Both the position numbers and the translations under genes were made by a program. DNA of 64,000 nt, taken from Pseudofrankia coriaricola. GTDB lineage: Bacteria > Actinomycetota > Actinomycetes > Frankiales > Frankiaceae. Shown here piece after piece: positions 1 to 8,829 of the stretch. The notes beneath the pieces are model-generated. The model was not told the DNA's origin. It saw nothing but the letters and a program-made list of their open reading frames with translations, and ran no database searches. Numbering within the stretch: position 1 is the stretch's first letter; the number at the start of each line of letters is the position of its first letter. The stretch covers positions 1 to 64,000 of the forward strand of contig NZ_MBLO01000236.1 in NCBI RefSeq assembly GCF_001854805.1, read 5' to 3'.

Positions 1-217
1 GGCCCGACACCAGCACCACCCGCGGAACGGGGTCAAAATATGGCACTGACTTCTATGGCACGCTGTTGAGTTCTCAAGGAGCGGACGCATGAACCGGATC
101 CACACCCTGCTGGGCACTTCACCGGCGCGTACCGGTTGGAGCCGGTCCCACGCTACCACTAGTTCCCGGCCCGAAGGCCGGAGGTGCTTCCCGCACCCGG
201 CTTCCCGGCTGCGGAAC
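1..217 (-). other. 16S rRNA operon leader (rRNA gene lies beyond left edge)
   Basis: Read on the minus strand, positions about 92 to 30 carry the segment CTTGAGAACTCAACAGCGTG followed shortly by a TTTTGACCCC-like stretch. This arrangement is characteristic of the leader just upstream of 16S rRNA in Streptomyces and other actinomycetes, where it contains the boxA-type antitermination signal. The minus strand runs off the left edge before the mature 16S 5' end, so the rRNA itself is not in the window. The leader also contains a stem with a UUCG loop (166-181). The identification rests on remembered similarity of the leader, not on an alignment. Confidence 0.72.
166..181 (-). other. UUCG tetraloop hairpin in rRNA leader
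   Basis: On the minus strand CCGGCC-TTCG-GGCCGG forms a perfect 6-bp stem closed by a UUCG loop, an exceptionally stable RNA fold. It lies about 45 bp downstream of the rrn promoter inside the leader transcript and may take part in pre-rRNA processing or antitermination. Confidence 0.6.
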
Positions 218-224
218 ATTTCGT

Positions 225-253
225 ACTTTACGGAGCTTCTTAAGGGCTGTCAA
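225..253 (-). promoter_or_regulatory. Strong sigma-70-type rRNA promoter
   Basis: On the minus strand a perfect -35 box TTGACA (248-253) is separated by exactly 17 bp from the -10 box TAAAGT (225-230). This is the best consensus promoter in the window. It points toward the antitermination leader at 92-30, as expected for a housekeeping rRNA promoter. rrn operons of actinomycetes usually have several promoters, and others may lie between 254 and 600, but I could not call them with confidence. Confidence 0.75.
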
Positions 254-599
254 ATCCCGCCGCTGGCTGGATTTGGCACCGCCTCGCCGTGTCCGAGAAC
301 TTACCAGATGGTCTCATCAAGCGAGTCTCGCGACTCTCCCGTGGATTTTTCTGACCTATCACCCGGTACGGCGCCCCGATGTCGGTTCACTCCGGCAAAG
401 CCGGTTGCCCGCCACTTTCGAGGTCTGGAGCACCTTACCCCACCCCGTTTTGTCGGCTTCATCGGGGCCCGATGTCACGGTGCTCCGGCGACGATGCCGA
501 CCCCGGCCGCCGCGGCTCGCGCCGTGGCTGGTGAGGCGAAGGGCAACGTTACACCCCGGCAAACGGAGTTTGTCGGGGGGGTGATGTGACGGTCCGCAC

Positions 600-1393
600 C
601 CGGCACGAGGCATGCACGCGCCGACGCTCCGCCGTCGCTCCATGGACGGCCGTCCCATGGCGGTCGGCCGGTCGGGCGGTCGGGCGGTCGGGCGCCGGCA
701 CGCTCCCGCCGCCCGGCCTCCCGCACACCTGTGTGCGGACCTCCCGCGCGTCCGTCATCCGCGCGATCCGCGCGCCGGTCATCGCGCTTCCTCGGCGCGG
801 TCCGGGAGCTGGTTGGAGCGGATTCCCGCCGGAGCCTCAGCACTCCGCCGCCCAGCGAGGGCGCCGGCGGCGCCCGCGCTGGGCGGGGTCGCAGCTTCAG
901 GCCACCGCGGGCCCCCAGGCAGCGGCACGTGCCGCCACGTCCGCCATGGGCCGCCCGCGATCCGTCGGTCCGCCGCGATTCGTTGCGCCCGCCGTCCAGC
1001 GCGAGGCCCCCGATGCCCTCGCCGGGACGCGGCGGCCTTCGGGCTGACCCAGGGCAGGGCCCCCGGGAGCGCTCGCCTAGAGTCGGCTCCCTGGCTACGG
1101 CGCGCCTCCAGCAACCGACTCGGCCAGATGTCAACCGCCCGCGCTGCGCCGGTACCCCCGTTCCCAGTCGCCATCCATCAAGGGCGCGGTCACGGCACAG
1201 GACGCTGGGCGGTAGGCACTAGGCGCTAGGGCCATGGCGCCGGGCGGCGGCACTGACCGGTGGCCGGCGGCCTCGACCGGGCCATGACACAGTCCGGCGA
1301 CGGTGGGCAATGGCGGGAAAAGAACGTCAACGACGAGCGTCAAAGAAAACATCAGAGCAACGAACGAACGGACGAGCGGCCGGTGACAAGCCG
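600..1393. other. Intergenic region without recognisable gene
   Basis: About 800 bp between the rRNA promoter region and the first protein gene. The open frames here on both strands translate to Arg/Pro/Gly/Ala-rich low-complexity sequence with no recognisable domain, which is what non-coding DNA of this GC content produces. A short run of GGTCGGGC-like repeats sits near 661-690. I see no tRNA or other RNA gene. Confidence 0.5.
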
Positions 1394-2173
1394 ATGAGCG
1401 ACGTCGTGGGTACACACGTGCGCACCAACCGGGAGCGCTGGAACGAGATATCCGACGACTACCAGCGCTTCAACGCCCCCCGGATCCGCGGCCAGGCATT
1501 CACCGGGGACGTCGCCTGGGGGCTGTGGGGGCTGCCCGAGTCGGAGCTGAACATCTTCGGCGACGTCGCCGGGCTCGATGTACTGGAGATGGGCTGCGGC
1601 GGCAGCCAGTGGTCCACGGCGCTCGCCCGCCGCGGCGCCAGCCCCGTCGGCCTGGACCTGTCCGAGCGCCAGCTGCAGCACAGCCTGCGCCTGCAGCGCG
1701 AGACCGGGCTGACATTCCCGCTCGTGCAGGCGAGCGCCGAGGAGGTCCCGTTCGCCGACGGCTCGTTCCACATCGTGTTCGCCGACCACGGCGCGTTCTC
1801 GTTCGCCGACCCGCGCCGCGCGATCCCGGAGGCTGCCCGAATTCTGCGCGTCGGCGGCCTGCTGGCGTTCAGCCACATCAGCCCGCTGTACGAGATCACC
1901 GTCGAGGCGGGCAGCGACCGCGCGGGCCGCAAACTGGCCAGGGACTACTTCGACCTGCGGATGTTCGCCGACGCCGACGGGCTCGTCAGCGCCAACCTCC
2001 CGTATGGCGAGTGGATCAGGCTGTTCCGCTCCTGCGGACTGGCCGTCGAGGACCTTCTGGAAACCCGCCCGAAGGACGATCCGACCCTGAGTGGCCGCCA
2101 ACGCTCGGACAACGAGTGGGCGCGCCGCTGGCCCTCGGAGTGCATCTGGCGCCTCCGCAAGACCACCACCTGA
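1394..2173 (+). CDS. Class I SAM-dependent methyltransferase
   Basis: A soluble methyltransferase of about 259 residues, probably acting on a small molecule that I cannot name. Motif I of the Rossmann fold is visible as LDVLEMGCGG near residue 55, followed by an acidic loop (VGLDLSERQL), the post-motif segment VPFADGSFHIVFADHG, and the ILRVGGLLAFS strand of motif III. This is the UbiE/Methyltransf_11 layout. An upstream in-frame ATG at 1310 would add 28 Lys/Arg/Ser-rich residues. I prefer 1394 because the sequence MSDVVGTHVRTNRERW resembles usual starts of the family. It is convergent with purU, with a hairpin between them. Confidence 0.85.
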   Translation: MSDVVGTHVRTNRERWNEISDDYQRFNAPRIRGQAFTGDVAWGLWGLPESELNIFGDVAGLDVLEMGCGGSQWSTALARRGASPVGLDLSERQLQHSLRLQRETGLTFPLVQASAEEVPFADGSFHIVFADHGAFSFADPRRAIPEAARILRVGGLLAFSHISPLYEITVEAGSDRAGRKLARDYFDLRMFADADGLVSANLPYGEWIRLFRSCGLAVEDLLETRPKDDPTLSGRQRSDNEWARRWPSECIWRLRKTTT

Positions 2174-2184
2174 GACCTCCCACA

Positions 2185-2201
2185 GGCTTGGACGTCAAGC
2201 C
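2185..2201. terminator. Hairpin between convergent genes
   Basis: GGCTTG-gacgt-CAAGCC is a perfect 6-bp stem with a 5-nt loop in the 35 bp between the stop codons of the methyltransferase (+) and purU (-). There is no T-tract, as is common in high-GC actinomycetes. It is probably a bidirectional terminator. Confidence 0.45.
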
Positions 2202-2208
2202 GCGCGCC

Positions 2209-3165
2209 CTATGCGAAGACGATCGTTGTGTTGCTGTGGACGATGACGCGGTCCTGGAGGTGCCAGCCGACGGCGCGCGCGAGCACGGCCCGTTCGACGT
2301 GCCGGCCGATCCGGCGCAGGTCGGCGACTTGGTGGCGATGGTCGACCCGTTCGATGTCCTGCTCGATGATCGGCCCGGCGTCGAGTTCGGCGGTCACGTA
2401 GTGCGCCGTCGCGCCGATCAGTTTCACTCCGCGCCGGGCGGCCGCGCTGTACGGGTCGGCGCCGACGAACGCCGGCAGGAAACTGTGGTGGATGTTGATG
2501 ATCCGGTCGGGGAGCGCCGCGAGGAACCGCGGGGTGAGGACCTGCATGTAGCGGGCGAGCACCACCAGGTCGACCTGGCCCGCGAGCAGTGCCAGCGCCT
2601 GCCGCTCCGCCTCGCCCCGGGTCTGCGGCGTCACGGGAATGTGGTGGTACGGGATTCCCCAGCCCGCCGCGGCATCACCCAGGTCCGGATGGTTGGAGAC
2701 CACCATCCGCACGTCCATCTCCAGCTCGCCCGAGTGGGTCCTCCACAGTAGTTCCTGCAGCGCGTGGTCCGCCTTCGACACGAAGATCGCCACCCGCTGG
2801 CGCACCGCCGGCGTGGCCACCCGCCAGCGCATCGCCGCGCCCGCCGAGAGCCGCGCCAGTCCCTCCTCGATCGCGGGCAGTTCGCCCGCGAGGTCCTCGC
2901 GGTGGAACTCGATCCGCAGGAAGAAGGTGCCGCCGAACGGGTCGGTGGAGTACTGCTGCAGCTCGGTGATGTTCGCGCCGTGCCGGAACAGCAGGCCCGA
3001 GATTGCGGCGACGATGCCGGGCCGGTCCGGGCAGGTGACCAGCACCCGCCCGATGTCCCGGTACCGCTCGGCATGGGCGGCCACAGCCGCCGGCGTCACC
3101 AGCGGCCTCGCGCCGCCGCGCGCGACAGCCCCGCCCCCGCCCCCGCCCGTCGCCCCTCCGGTCAT
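2209..3165 (-). CDS. purU: Formyltetrahydrofolate deformylase
   Basis: Hydrolyses 10-formyl-tetrahydrofolate to tetrahydrofolate and formate, balancing the cytosolic one-carbon pool. The N-terminal ACT-like domain is clear (VLVTCPDRPGIVAAISGLLF, then ITELQQYSTDPFGGTFFLRI). It is followed by a formyltransferase domain with NIHHSFLPAFVGADPY, GATAHYV and DAGPIIEQD, matching the Asn-His-Asp catalytic arrangement of PurU and PurN. The C-terminus HSNTTIVFA is typical. The ATG at 3165 gives 318 residues with a Gly/Ala-rich extension of about 30 residues before the ACT domain, so the true start may be a little further in. It is divergent from the universal stress gene. Confidence 0.93.
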   Translation of the reverse strand: MTGGATGGGGGGAVARGGARPLVTPAAVAAHAERYRDIGRVLVTCPDRPGIVAAISGLLFRHGANITELQQYSTDPFGGTFFLRIEFHREDLAGELPAIEEGLARLSAGAAMRWRVATPAVRQRVAIFVSKADHALQELLWRTHSGELEMDVRMVVSNHPDLGDAAAGWGIPYHHIPVTPQTRGEAERQALALLAGQVDLVVLARYMQVLTPRFLAALPDRIINIHHSFLPAFVGADPYSAAARRGVKLIGATAHYVTAELDAGPIIEQDIERVDHRHQVADLRRIGRHVERAVLARAVGWHLQDRVIVHSNTTIVFA

Positions 3166-3388
3166 TTCCTCATCGTCGCCCTCTCGCCTGCCTCGGCGGG
3201 AGTTCCCACGCCGCCGGTGCGAAGGAGAAACGAAGGAGGAAGGAGGGCTGACGGGTGCCGACGTGCCGCCGCGCACAGGCCAGACGGGCCATGACCAACG
3301 GGCCGTGGTTCCCGGTTTGGCGCGGTCACGGCGGGGCTAGGTGCTCAGTAGACGGAACGTCAGCGTGGCCCGGACCCGGAGGATTCAC

Positions 3389-3856
3389 ATGACCACTGGC
3401 GGCGCGGTAAGCCAGATCGTCGTCGGCATCGACGGCTCGGAGGGCTCGCTCGAGGCCCTGCGCTGGGCGGCCCGCGAGGCCGAGCTGCATGGCGCGGAGC
3501 TGCTCGTGCTGATGGCCTGGCAACTGCCGGTCGTCGGCCCCTACCTGCCTGCCATGCCGCTGGACGCGGGCGTCTGGGAGGAGGGTGCCCGTCAGGGGCT
3601 CGATGGGGCGCTGGCCGCGGTGTTCGGGGACAAGCTGCCCGACGGGGTGCGCGCCGAGCTGCGCCACGGCCTGCCGGCGTCCGTCCTCGTCGAGGCCGGC
3701 AAGCACGCGGACCTGGTGGTCGTCGGCTCGCGCGGGCACGGCGGCTTCGTCAGCGCCCTCCTCGGATCCGTCAGCACGGCGGTCATCCACCATGCGACCG
3801 GTCCGGTTCTCGTCGTCCGACCGCGGCCCGAGCACGACGCGAGCTCCAGTCACTGA
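3389..3856 (+). CDS. Universal stress protein (UspA family)
   Basis: A 155-residue single-domain stress protein. It opens with the beta-strand IVVGIDGSEGSLEALRWAA and ends with the ATP-binding signature GSRGHGGFVSALLGSVS (G-2x-G-9x-G-S) and PVLVVRP. The class with this motif binds ATP and usually acts in dormancy or stress signalling. The ATG at 3389 is chosen because GGAGGA at 3378-3383 is well placed. An in-frame ATG 48 bp upstream lacks a ribosome site. Confidence 0.9.
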   Translation: MTTGGAVSQIVVGIDGSEGSLEALRWAAREAELHGAELLVLMAWQLPVVGPYLPAMPLDAGVWEEGARQGLDGALAAVFGDKLPDGVRAELRHGLPASVLVEAGKHADLVVVGSRGHGGFVSALLGSVSTAVIHHATGPVLVVRPRPEHDASSSH

Positions 3857-4236
3857 CACGACGAACCCCGCGGGCAGCGTCGTGATCCCCGGCCCCTGCA
3901 GCCGCCTGGCAGACATCCCACGGGCTCCGATGTCCAGCAGCGCGGCGGCCCACGACGCCACTCCGGCGACCAGTAAGCGCAACCCAGCCACAACAAGTGA
4001 CGGCGCATCGGCGCAGCACCAGCCCAGCCACATCGACAGCCCGGTCCAGGCCCTACCACCGCCACATGCCAGGGGCCCGGCACCACGCGAGGAGGGCGCC
4101 CAGCGCCCGACACGGGCGAGCGCGTCCAGCGCCTCGCCCGCCACCGGAGCCGGTATTCCGCTTGTGTCCAACCGCCGCATCCCAGCCCATCCGACTGTTA
4201 ATGTGACTGTCGTCACAGTAATGCCAGGGGGTCGCC
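3857..4236. other. Intergenic region between usp and acyl-CoA synthetase gene
   Basis: About 380 bp without a convincing gene on either strand; the overlapping minus-strand frames are Arg/Gly/Ala-rich and have no domain. The only clear element is an inverted repeat close to the downstream start codon. Confidence 0.45.
4202..4217. promoter_or_regulatory. Palindromic operator candidate upstream of acyl-CoA synthetase
   Basis: TGTGAC-tgtc-GTCACA is a perfect 6+6 inverted repeat ending 20 bp before the GTG start of the acyl-CoA synthetase gene. Its size and position suit a TetR or GntR-type dimer that would block transcription. No regulator gene is adjacent, so the cognate protein is unknown. 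Confidence 0.45.
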
Positions 4237-5829
4237 GTGAATCCCGCTATGCACGCCGCCGTCACACCGGGCAGGCCCGCGGTCGTCATGGCCGGCTCGG
4301 GGGCGACGCTGACCTACCGTGAGCTGGACGAGCGCTCGGCCCGGTTCGCGAACGTCCTGGCCGCGGCGGGGCTGCGGCGCGAAGACGGGATCGCGCTGCT
4401 GGCGGAGAACGACCTGCACTGTTTCGAGGTCTACTGGGCCGCCTTACGCAGCGGGCTGTACGTGACCCCCGTCAACTGGCACCTCTCCCCGTCCGAGGTC
4501 GCCTACATCGTCGATGACTGCGAGGCGGCGGCGCTGATCGTCTCCTCGCACCACCGCGAGCTCGCGGCCCGGATCGTCGGGGCGACCCCCCGGGTCCGGC
4601 ACCGCTACATCTTCGCCTCGACGGGCGAGCCGGCCGCCGGCGCCGCCGGCCAGCCGAGCGGCCAGCTCGACGGCCACGAGGACTACGAGCGGGCGGTCGC
4701 GGGCGCGCCGGCCGAGCGCCCCGAGGTCGAGTGGGCCGGCGCCGACATGCTCTACTCGTCCGGCACCACCGGCCGGCCCAAGGGCATCCGCCCGCCGCTC
4801 CCCCAGCACCGCATCGACAGGCCCGGGATGATCCTGCCGCCGATGCTGCAGATGCAGTACGGGATGGGCGCGGACACGGTCTACCTGTCACCGGCGCCGG
4901 CCTACCACGCGGCCCCGCTCCGGTTCGGCGCCGCGGTGCAGGCCCTCGGCGGCACGGTCGTGATGATGGAACGGTTCGAGCCGGCGGCCGCGCTCACGGC
5001 GCTGGAGAAGTACCGGGTGACGCACAGCCAGTGGGTGCCGACGATGTTCGTCCGCATGCTGAAGCTGCCCGCGGCCGAGCGGGAGCGTTCCGGCCTGTCG
5101 GCCCACCGGGCGGCGATCCACGCCGCCGCGCCGTGCCCGCCCGACGTGAAACGGGCGATGATCGACTGGTGGGGGCCGATCCTGCACGAGTACTACGCCG
5201 CCACCGAGGCGTCGGGCATCACGTTCGTCTCGTCCCAGGAGTGGCTGGAGCGGCCGGGAACGGTCGGGCGGTCCGCGCTCGGCGTCGTCCACATCTGCGC
5301 CGAGGACGGCCGGGAGCTGCCGACGGGCGAGGACGGCGTCGTCTACTTCGAGCGTGAGGCCCTGCCGTTCACGTACCACGGCGACCCGGCCGCGACCGCC
5401 GCCGCGCAGCACCCGCGGCACCCGACCTGGACGACGGTCGGCGATGTCGGCCACCTCGACGCGGACGGCTACCTCTACCTCACCGACCGGGCGACGTTCA
5501 TGATCATATCCGGCGGGGTGAACATCTACCCACAGGAGATCGAGAATGTGCTCGCCCTGCATCCGAAGATCCTCGACGTCGCGGTCATCGGCATTCCCGA
5601 CCCGGACCTGGGCGAGCGGGTGCACGCCGTCGTCGAGCCGGCCCCGGGCGTCGAGCCGGGCCCGGGCCTCGCCGACGAGCTGATCGCCTGCGTCCGGGAC
5701 CGGATCGCCCACTACAAGGCTCCGCGCGGCGTCGACTTCGTCGACGAGCTGCCGCGCACGCCGACCGGCAAGCTGCGCAAGAACCTCCTCCGCGAGCACT
5801 ATCGGTCCGCAACCGCGGCCACCGGTTGA
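4237..5829 (+). CDS. AMP-dependent acyl-CoA synthetase/ligase (FadD-like)
   Basis: Activates a carboxylic acid to its acyl-adenylate and then to the CoA thioester. All core motifs of the adenylate-forming superfamily are present in its 530 residues: A3 loop YSSGTTGRPKGI near residue 170, A5 YYAATEASG, A7/A8 VGDVGHLDADGYLYLTDR and ISGGVNIYPQEIE, and the catalytic lysine in PRTPTGKLRKN near the C-terminus. The substrate (fatty, aromatic or other acid) cannot be read from the sequence. The GTG start follows an AGGGGG ribosome site. A perfect inverted repeat just upstream suggests repressor control. Confidence 0.9.
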   Translation: MNPAMHAAVTPGRPAVVMAGSGATLTYRELDERSARFANVLAAAGLRREDGIALLAENDLHCFEVYWAALRSGLYVTPVNWHLSPSEVAYIVDDCEAAALIVSSHHRELAARIVGATPRVRHRYIFASTGEPAAGAAGQPSGQLDGHEDYERAVAGAPAERPEVEWAGADMLYSSGTTGRPKGIRPPLPQHRIDRPGMILPPMLQMQYGMGADTVYLSPAPAYHAAPLRFGAAVQALGGTVVMMERFEPAAALTALEKYRVTHSQWVPTMFVRMLKLPAAERERSGLSAHRAAIHAAAPCPPDVKRAMIDWWGPILHEYYAATEASGITFVSSQEWLERPGTVGRSALGVVHICAEDGRELPTGEDGVVYFEREALPFTYHGDPAATAAAQHPRHPTWTTVGDVGHLDADGYLYLTDRATFMIISGGVNIYPQEIENVLALHPKILDVAVIGIPDPDLGERVHAVVEPAPGVEPGPGLADELIACVRDRIAHYKAPRGVDFVDELPRTPTGKLRKNLLREHYRSATAATG

Positions 5830-5908
5830 GCCAACCAAGTGCCCGTAAGTCGTCGATCGACTACGGTTTAGCCGTCCGGACCGGAGATCAACGACGGGGT
5901 GATGGTGA

Positions 5909-7867
5909 ATGACGTCGGACGGACAGGCCCAGCAGGCACGCAAGACCGTGGCCGAGCCGGCGGTCGGCATCGACTTCGGGACCACCAACTCGGCCGTCGG
6001 CATCTTCGAGCGCGGCCGGGTCCGGCTCGTGCCGAACGCCGAGGGAACGCTGACCACGCCCAGCGTCGTCGCCTTCGTCGCCGACGGGCCGCCGCTGGTC
6101 GGCGCCGCCGCCCTGCGCCAGGCGGTCACCAATCCCAAGCACACGATCCGGTCCGTCAAGCTGCGGCTGGGCAGCGACTGGTCGCACGAGCACGACGGCA
6201 CCCGCTACTCCGCCGAGGAGGTCGCCGCGCTCGTGCTGAGGCGGCTGCACGCGGACGTGCGGGAGTACGCCGGCACGAGCATCGGCACCGCCGTCCTGAC
6301 CGTTCCCGCCTACTTCAGCCACGTGCAGCGCCGCGCCCTGGAGGACGCCGCGCGGATGGCCGACATCGAGGTCGCGAGGATCGTCAGCGAGCCGACCGCC
6401 ACCGCCATCGCCCACGGCCTGCACCGCGCGCAGGAGGAGCGAAGCCTCGTCTTCGACCTCGGCGGCGGCACGTTCGACGTCTCGCTCGTCGAGATCGGCG
6501 CCGGCGTCTGCGAGGTGAAGGCGACAGCCGGGGACAACCACCTCGGCGGCGACAACTGGGACCAGGCCATCGTCGGCCATTTCGTCGCCCTGCTCCGGGA
6601 GCGGCACGGACTGGACATCAGCCAGGACCTGACGGCGCTGGCCCGGCTGCGGGAGGCCGCGGAGACCGCGCGGATCGACCTGTCCGCGGCGACCACGGCG
6701 AATGTCTACCTGCCGCACCTCGCCCGTGCCGGCGACGGCTTCGCGCACGTCGACGTGGCCCTGACCCGGAACGAGCTCGAGACCATCACCCAGTCCACCC
6801 TGGAACGCTGCCGCGGGCCCTTCGAACGGGTGCTGCGCGACGGCGCGTTACGGGCCAGTGAGATCGACCACGTGATTCTGGTGGGCGGCGCCGCCCGGAT
6901 GCCGGCCGTGGGCGGGCTCGTCCAGAAGCTCGCCGGGAAACCGCCGTTCCGCACCATCTCCGAAGGCGTCGTGACGGGCGCCGCCCTTCAGGCGGCCGGC
7001 CTCACCGGGCAGGTCAAGGACCTCCGCCTGCGCGACGTCATCCCGGCGTCGGTGGGCGTCGAACAGGTCGGCGGGCTGTATCTCCCCGTCATCCAGCGCA
7101 ACACGACCGTGCCGACGCGGCGCCATCAGCTGCTCACGACCGCCGTCGACAACCAGACCTCGCTCACCGTGCTGGTCGTGGAGTCCGAGGAGGACCGGGC
7201 CGGCCGGGACGACGCGATTCCCCTCGCCAGGCTCGACGTCACCGGCCTGGCCCCGGCACCGGCGTTCGCGCACCGGATCGACGTCGCCTTCGACGTCGAC
7301 GCGGGCGGCACGCTGCGGGTGACCGCCACCGACCTGGGGACGGGGCGCGCCGAGTCCCGCGTCATCGACCGTGCCAGCGCCCGGGCGGCGACCCGCGCAC
7401 GGCGCCTCAACGGCATCGACGGCGGTCCCGTCTTCGAGAACCTGCCCATCGTCACGACGACCGTCGCCTACCCGCTGGGCGTCGAGATCGCCGGGGGCAG
7501 GTTCCGCGAGGTCATCACGGCCCACAAGTCCGTACCGGTCCGCGAGACGGTCCTCGTGACGAACGCGGCGGACGACCTGGACAGCATCACCGTCCACATC
7601 GTGGAGGACGGCGGCTACTTCGTGCCCGGGGGCACCTTCCGGCGCGTCCGGCAGTTCGAGCTGACGGACCTCACGGCGACCGCGGCGCGAACGGCCCGCG
7701 TCGAGATCGTCCTGGCGGTCGACCGGCGGCGCCAGCTCACCATCCACGCCCGGGACCTGGCGGGCGACAGCGAGCACACCGAGCGCGTCGATCTCGCGAC
7801 GACGTTCCAGGACCCGACCACCCTCGGCCCGACCGGCTCGGCCACCAACCTCCCACTCGTGTTCTAG
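5909..7867 (+). CDS. Hsp70-family protein (DnaK-like, divergent)
   Basis: A 652-residue ATP-dependent chaperone relative. The nucleotide-binding domain is intact: phosphate 1 motif GIDFGTTNSAVG near residue 20, phosphate 2 motif VFDLGGGTFDVS near 185, and the adenosine motif ILVGGAARMP near 325. The region after residue about 380 has the beta-rich substrate-binding pattern but is diverged, and the usual acidic C-terminal tail of housekeeping DnaK is absent (it ends TNLPLVF). No grpE or dnaJ is adjacent, so this is an accessory Hsp70 and not the main dnaK. It may be cotranscribed with the acyl-CoA synthetase 79 bp upstream. Confidence 0.88.
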   Translation: MTSDGQAQQARKTVAEPAVGIDFGTTNSAVGIFERGRVRLVPNAEGTLTTPSVVAFVADGPPLVGAAALRQAVTNPKHTIRSVKLRLGSDWSHEHDGTRYSAEEVAALVLRRLHADVREYAGTSIGTAVLTVPAYFSHVQRRALEDAARMADIEVARIVSEPTATAIAHGLHRAQEERSLVFDLGGGTFDVSLVEIGAGVCEVKATAGDNHLGGDNWDQAIVGHFVALLRERHGLDISQDLTALARLREAAETARIDLSAATTANVYLPHLARAGDGFAHVDVALTRNELETITQSTLERCRGPFERVLRDGALRASEIDHVILVGGAARMPAVGGLVQKLAGKPPFRTISEGVVTGAALQAAGLTGQVKDLRLRDVIPASVGVEQVGGLYLPVIQRNTTVPTRRHQLLTTAVDNQTSLTVLVVESEEDRAGRDDAIPLARLDVTGLAPAPAFAHRIDVAFDVDAGGTLRVTATDLGTGRAESRVIDRASARAATRARRLNGIDGGPVFENLPIVTTTVAYPLGVEIAGGRFREVITAHKSVPVRETVLVTNAADDLDSITVHIVEDGGYFVPGGTFRRVRQFELTDLTATAARTARVEIVLAVDRRRQLTIHARDLAGDSEHTERVDLATTFQDPTTLGPTGSATNLPLVF

Positions 7868-7870
7868 CCC

Positions 7871-7888
7871 GGCGCGCGGCTTCGCGCC
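7871..7888. terminator. GC-rich hairpin between convergent genes
   Basis: GGCGCG-cggctt-CGCGCC is a 6-bp stem with a 6-nt loop, placed exactly in the short gap between the stop codons of the Hsp70 gene (+) and the thioesterase gene (-). It is likely a bidirectional terminator. Confidence 0.45.
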
Positions 7889-7889
7889 T

Positions 7890-8747
7890 CTAGCGCCCGG
7901 GGCGCGGGGCGACGAGCAGGGCCTGGGCGCCGACGCCGACCGGGCCGTCGAGGTCGGACAGCACGGTGGTGGCCAGGCCGGCGCCGCCGGGGCTGATCGC
8001 CGTCGTCGCGTCGACGCAGATCCACTCGCCGACCGGCTCGCGGTGCAGGTGCACGGTGAGCTCCGGGTTGATGAAGTACGTCGTCAGGAAGTCGGTCTCG
8101 CTGGAGATCCCGTTGCCGTTGTCGGCGAGCGCCAGCACGCGCTGCAACGGGCTGGTCTCCTCGCCGGCGACGAGCGGGTAGCTCAGCCGTCCCCACAGCG
8201 CGGCCGGCCCGGGCACGCTCATCCGGCCCCGGCCGGCCGAGCGCCACTCGATCGCGCTCGCGAACCCGCGCATGCGTCCCGGCCCGGGCGCGCGCGGCGG
8301 CGGCGCCTCCGGCAGCGGCGGGGGCGCCGGGTGGCGCGGTGGCGCGCCCGCGCCCTCGGCGCGCCTGACCCGCCAGGCGGTGGCGCGGGCGACGTCCCGG
8401 CCGCCGGCGGTGAGCACCGCCTCGACCAGCTCGACGCTGCGCCCCGGCCGGACCACCTCGGACCGCAGGCTCAGCTCGCCGACGGGCACCGGCCCGAGCA
8501 GCTCGGTGGTGAACCGCGCGATCATCATGTCCGGCCGCGGCGCGGTCCGCTCGACTGCTCGGACGAGCAGCGCGCTCGGCGGCCCGCCGTGCTGGGCGGC
8601 CGGGTCCCAGGGCCCGGCCGTGTGCCCGGTCGCGAGCCAGCGCCCGTCGCCCAGGTCGACATACAGACTCGCGGCCGGTGCCGTGGGCGGCGGACCGCCC
8701 GGCACCACGGAGGGCTCGCTCGTCGTCGACACGCCGCCGTCAGACAC
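7890..8747 (-). CDS. Thioesterase-family (acyl-CoA thioesterase-like) protein
   Basis: A 285-residue double hot-dog protein of the thioesterase-like/TesB-related family. The first hot-dog half contains WDPAAQHGGPPSALLVRAVE and the second half FLTTYFINPELTVHLHREP and WICVDATTAISPGGAGLATT, a pattern typical of actinobacterial acyl-CoA thioesterases. A Pro-rich linker joins the halves. It probably hydrolyses acyl-CoA esters and may belong with the acyl-CoA synthetase two genes away, though they are on opposite strands. The start is a GTG; in-frame alternatives exist a few codons later. Confidence 0.75.
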   Translation of the reverse strand: MSDGGVSTTSEPSVVPGGPPPTAPAASLYVDLGDGRWLATGHTAGPWDPAAQHGGPPSALLVRAVERTAPRPDMMIARFTTELLGPVPVGELSLRSEVVRPGRSVELVEAVLTAGGRDVARATAWRVRRAEGAGAPPRHPAPPPLPEAPPPRAPGPGRMRGFASAIEWRSAGRGRMSVPGPAALWGRLSYPLVAGEETSPLQRVLALADNGNGISSETDFLTTYFINPELTVHLHREPVGEWICVDATTAISPGGAGLATTVLSDLDGPVGVGAQALLVAPRPGR

Positions 8748-8829
8748 GGCCCGACGTTAGGCCGCTTCCGTCCGACCCGCCCAGCCGGGTGATCCGCATC
8801 ACAGCCGACTGGCCGACCGGGCCCGGACG

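Noticed and set aside
89-589. Open frame of 166 codons on the plus strand in the first 600 bp
   Set aside because: It lies on the opposite strand of the rRNA promoter and leader and its translation has no domain or gene-like composition.
475-1134. Long minus-strand frame rich in Arg, Gly and Pro
   Set aside because: Typical shadow translation of non-coding high-GC DNA; no ribosome site and no recognisable domain.
3326-4216. 296-codon minus-strand frame with some hydrophobic stretches
   Set aside because: It overlaps the whole universal stress gene on the other strand; hydrophobicity comes from Ala/Leu/Val codons of the antisense strand.
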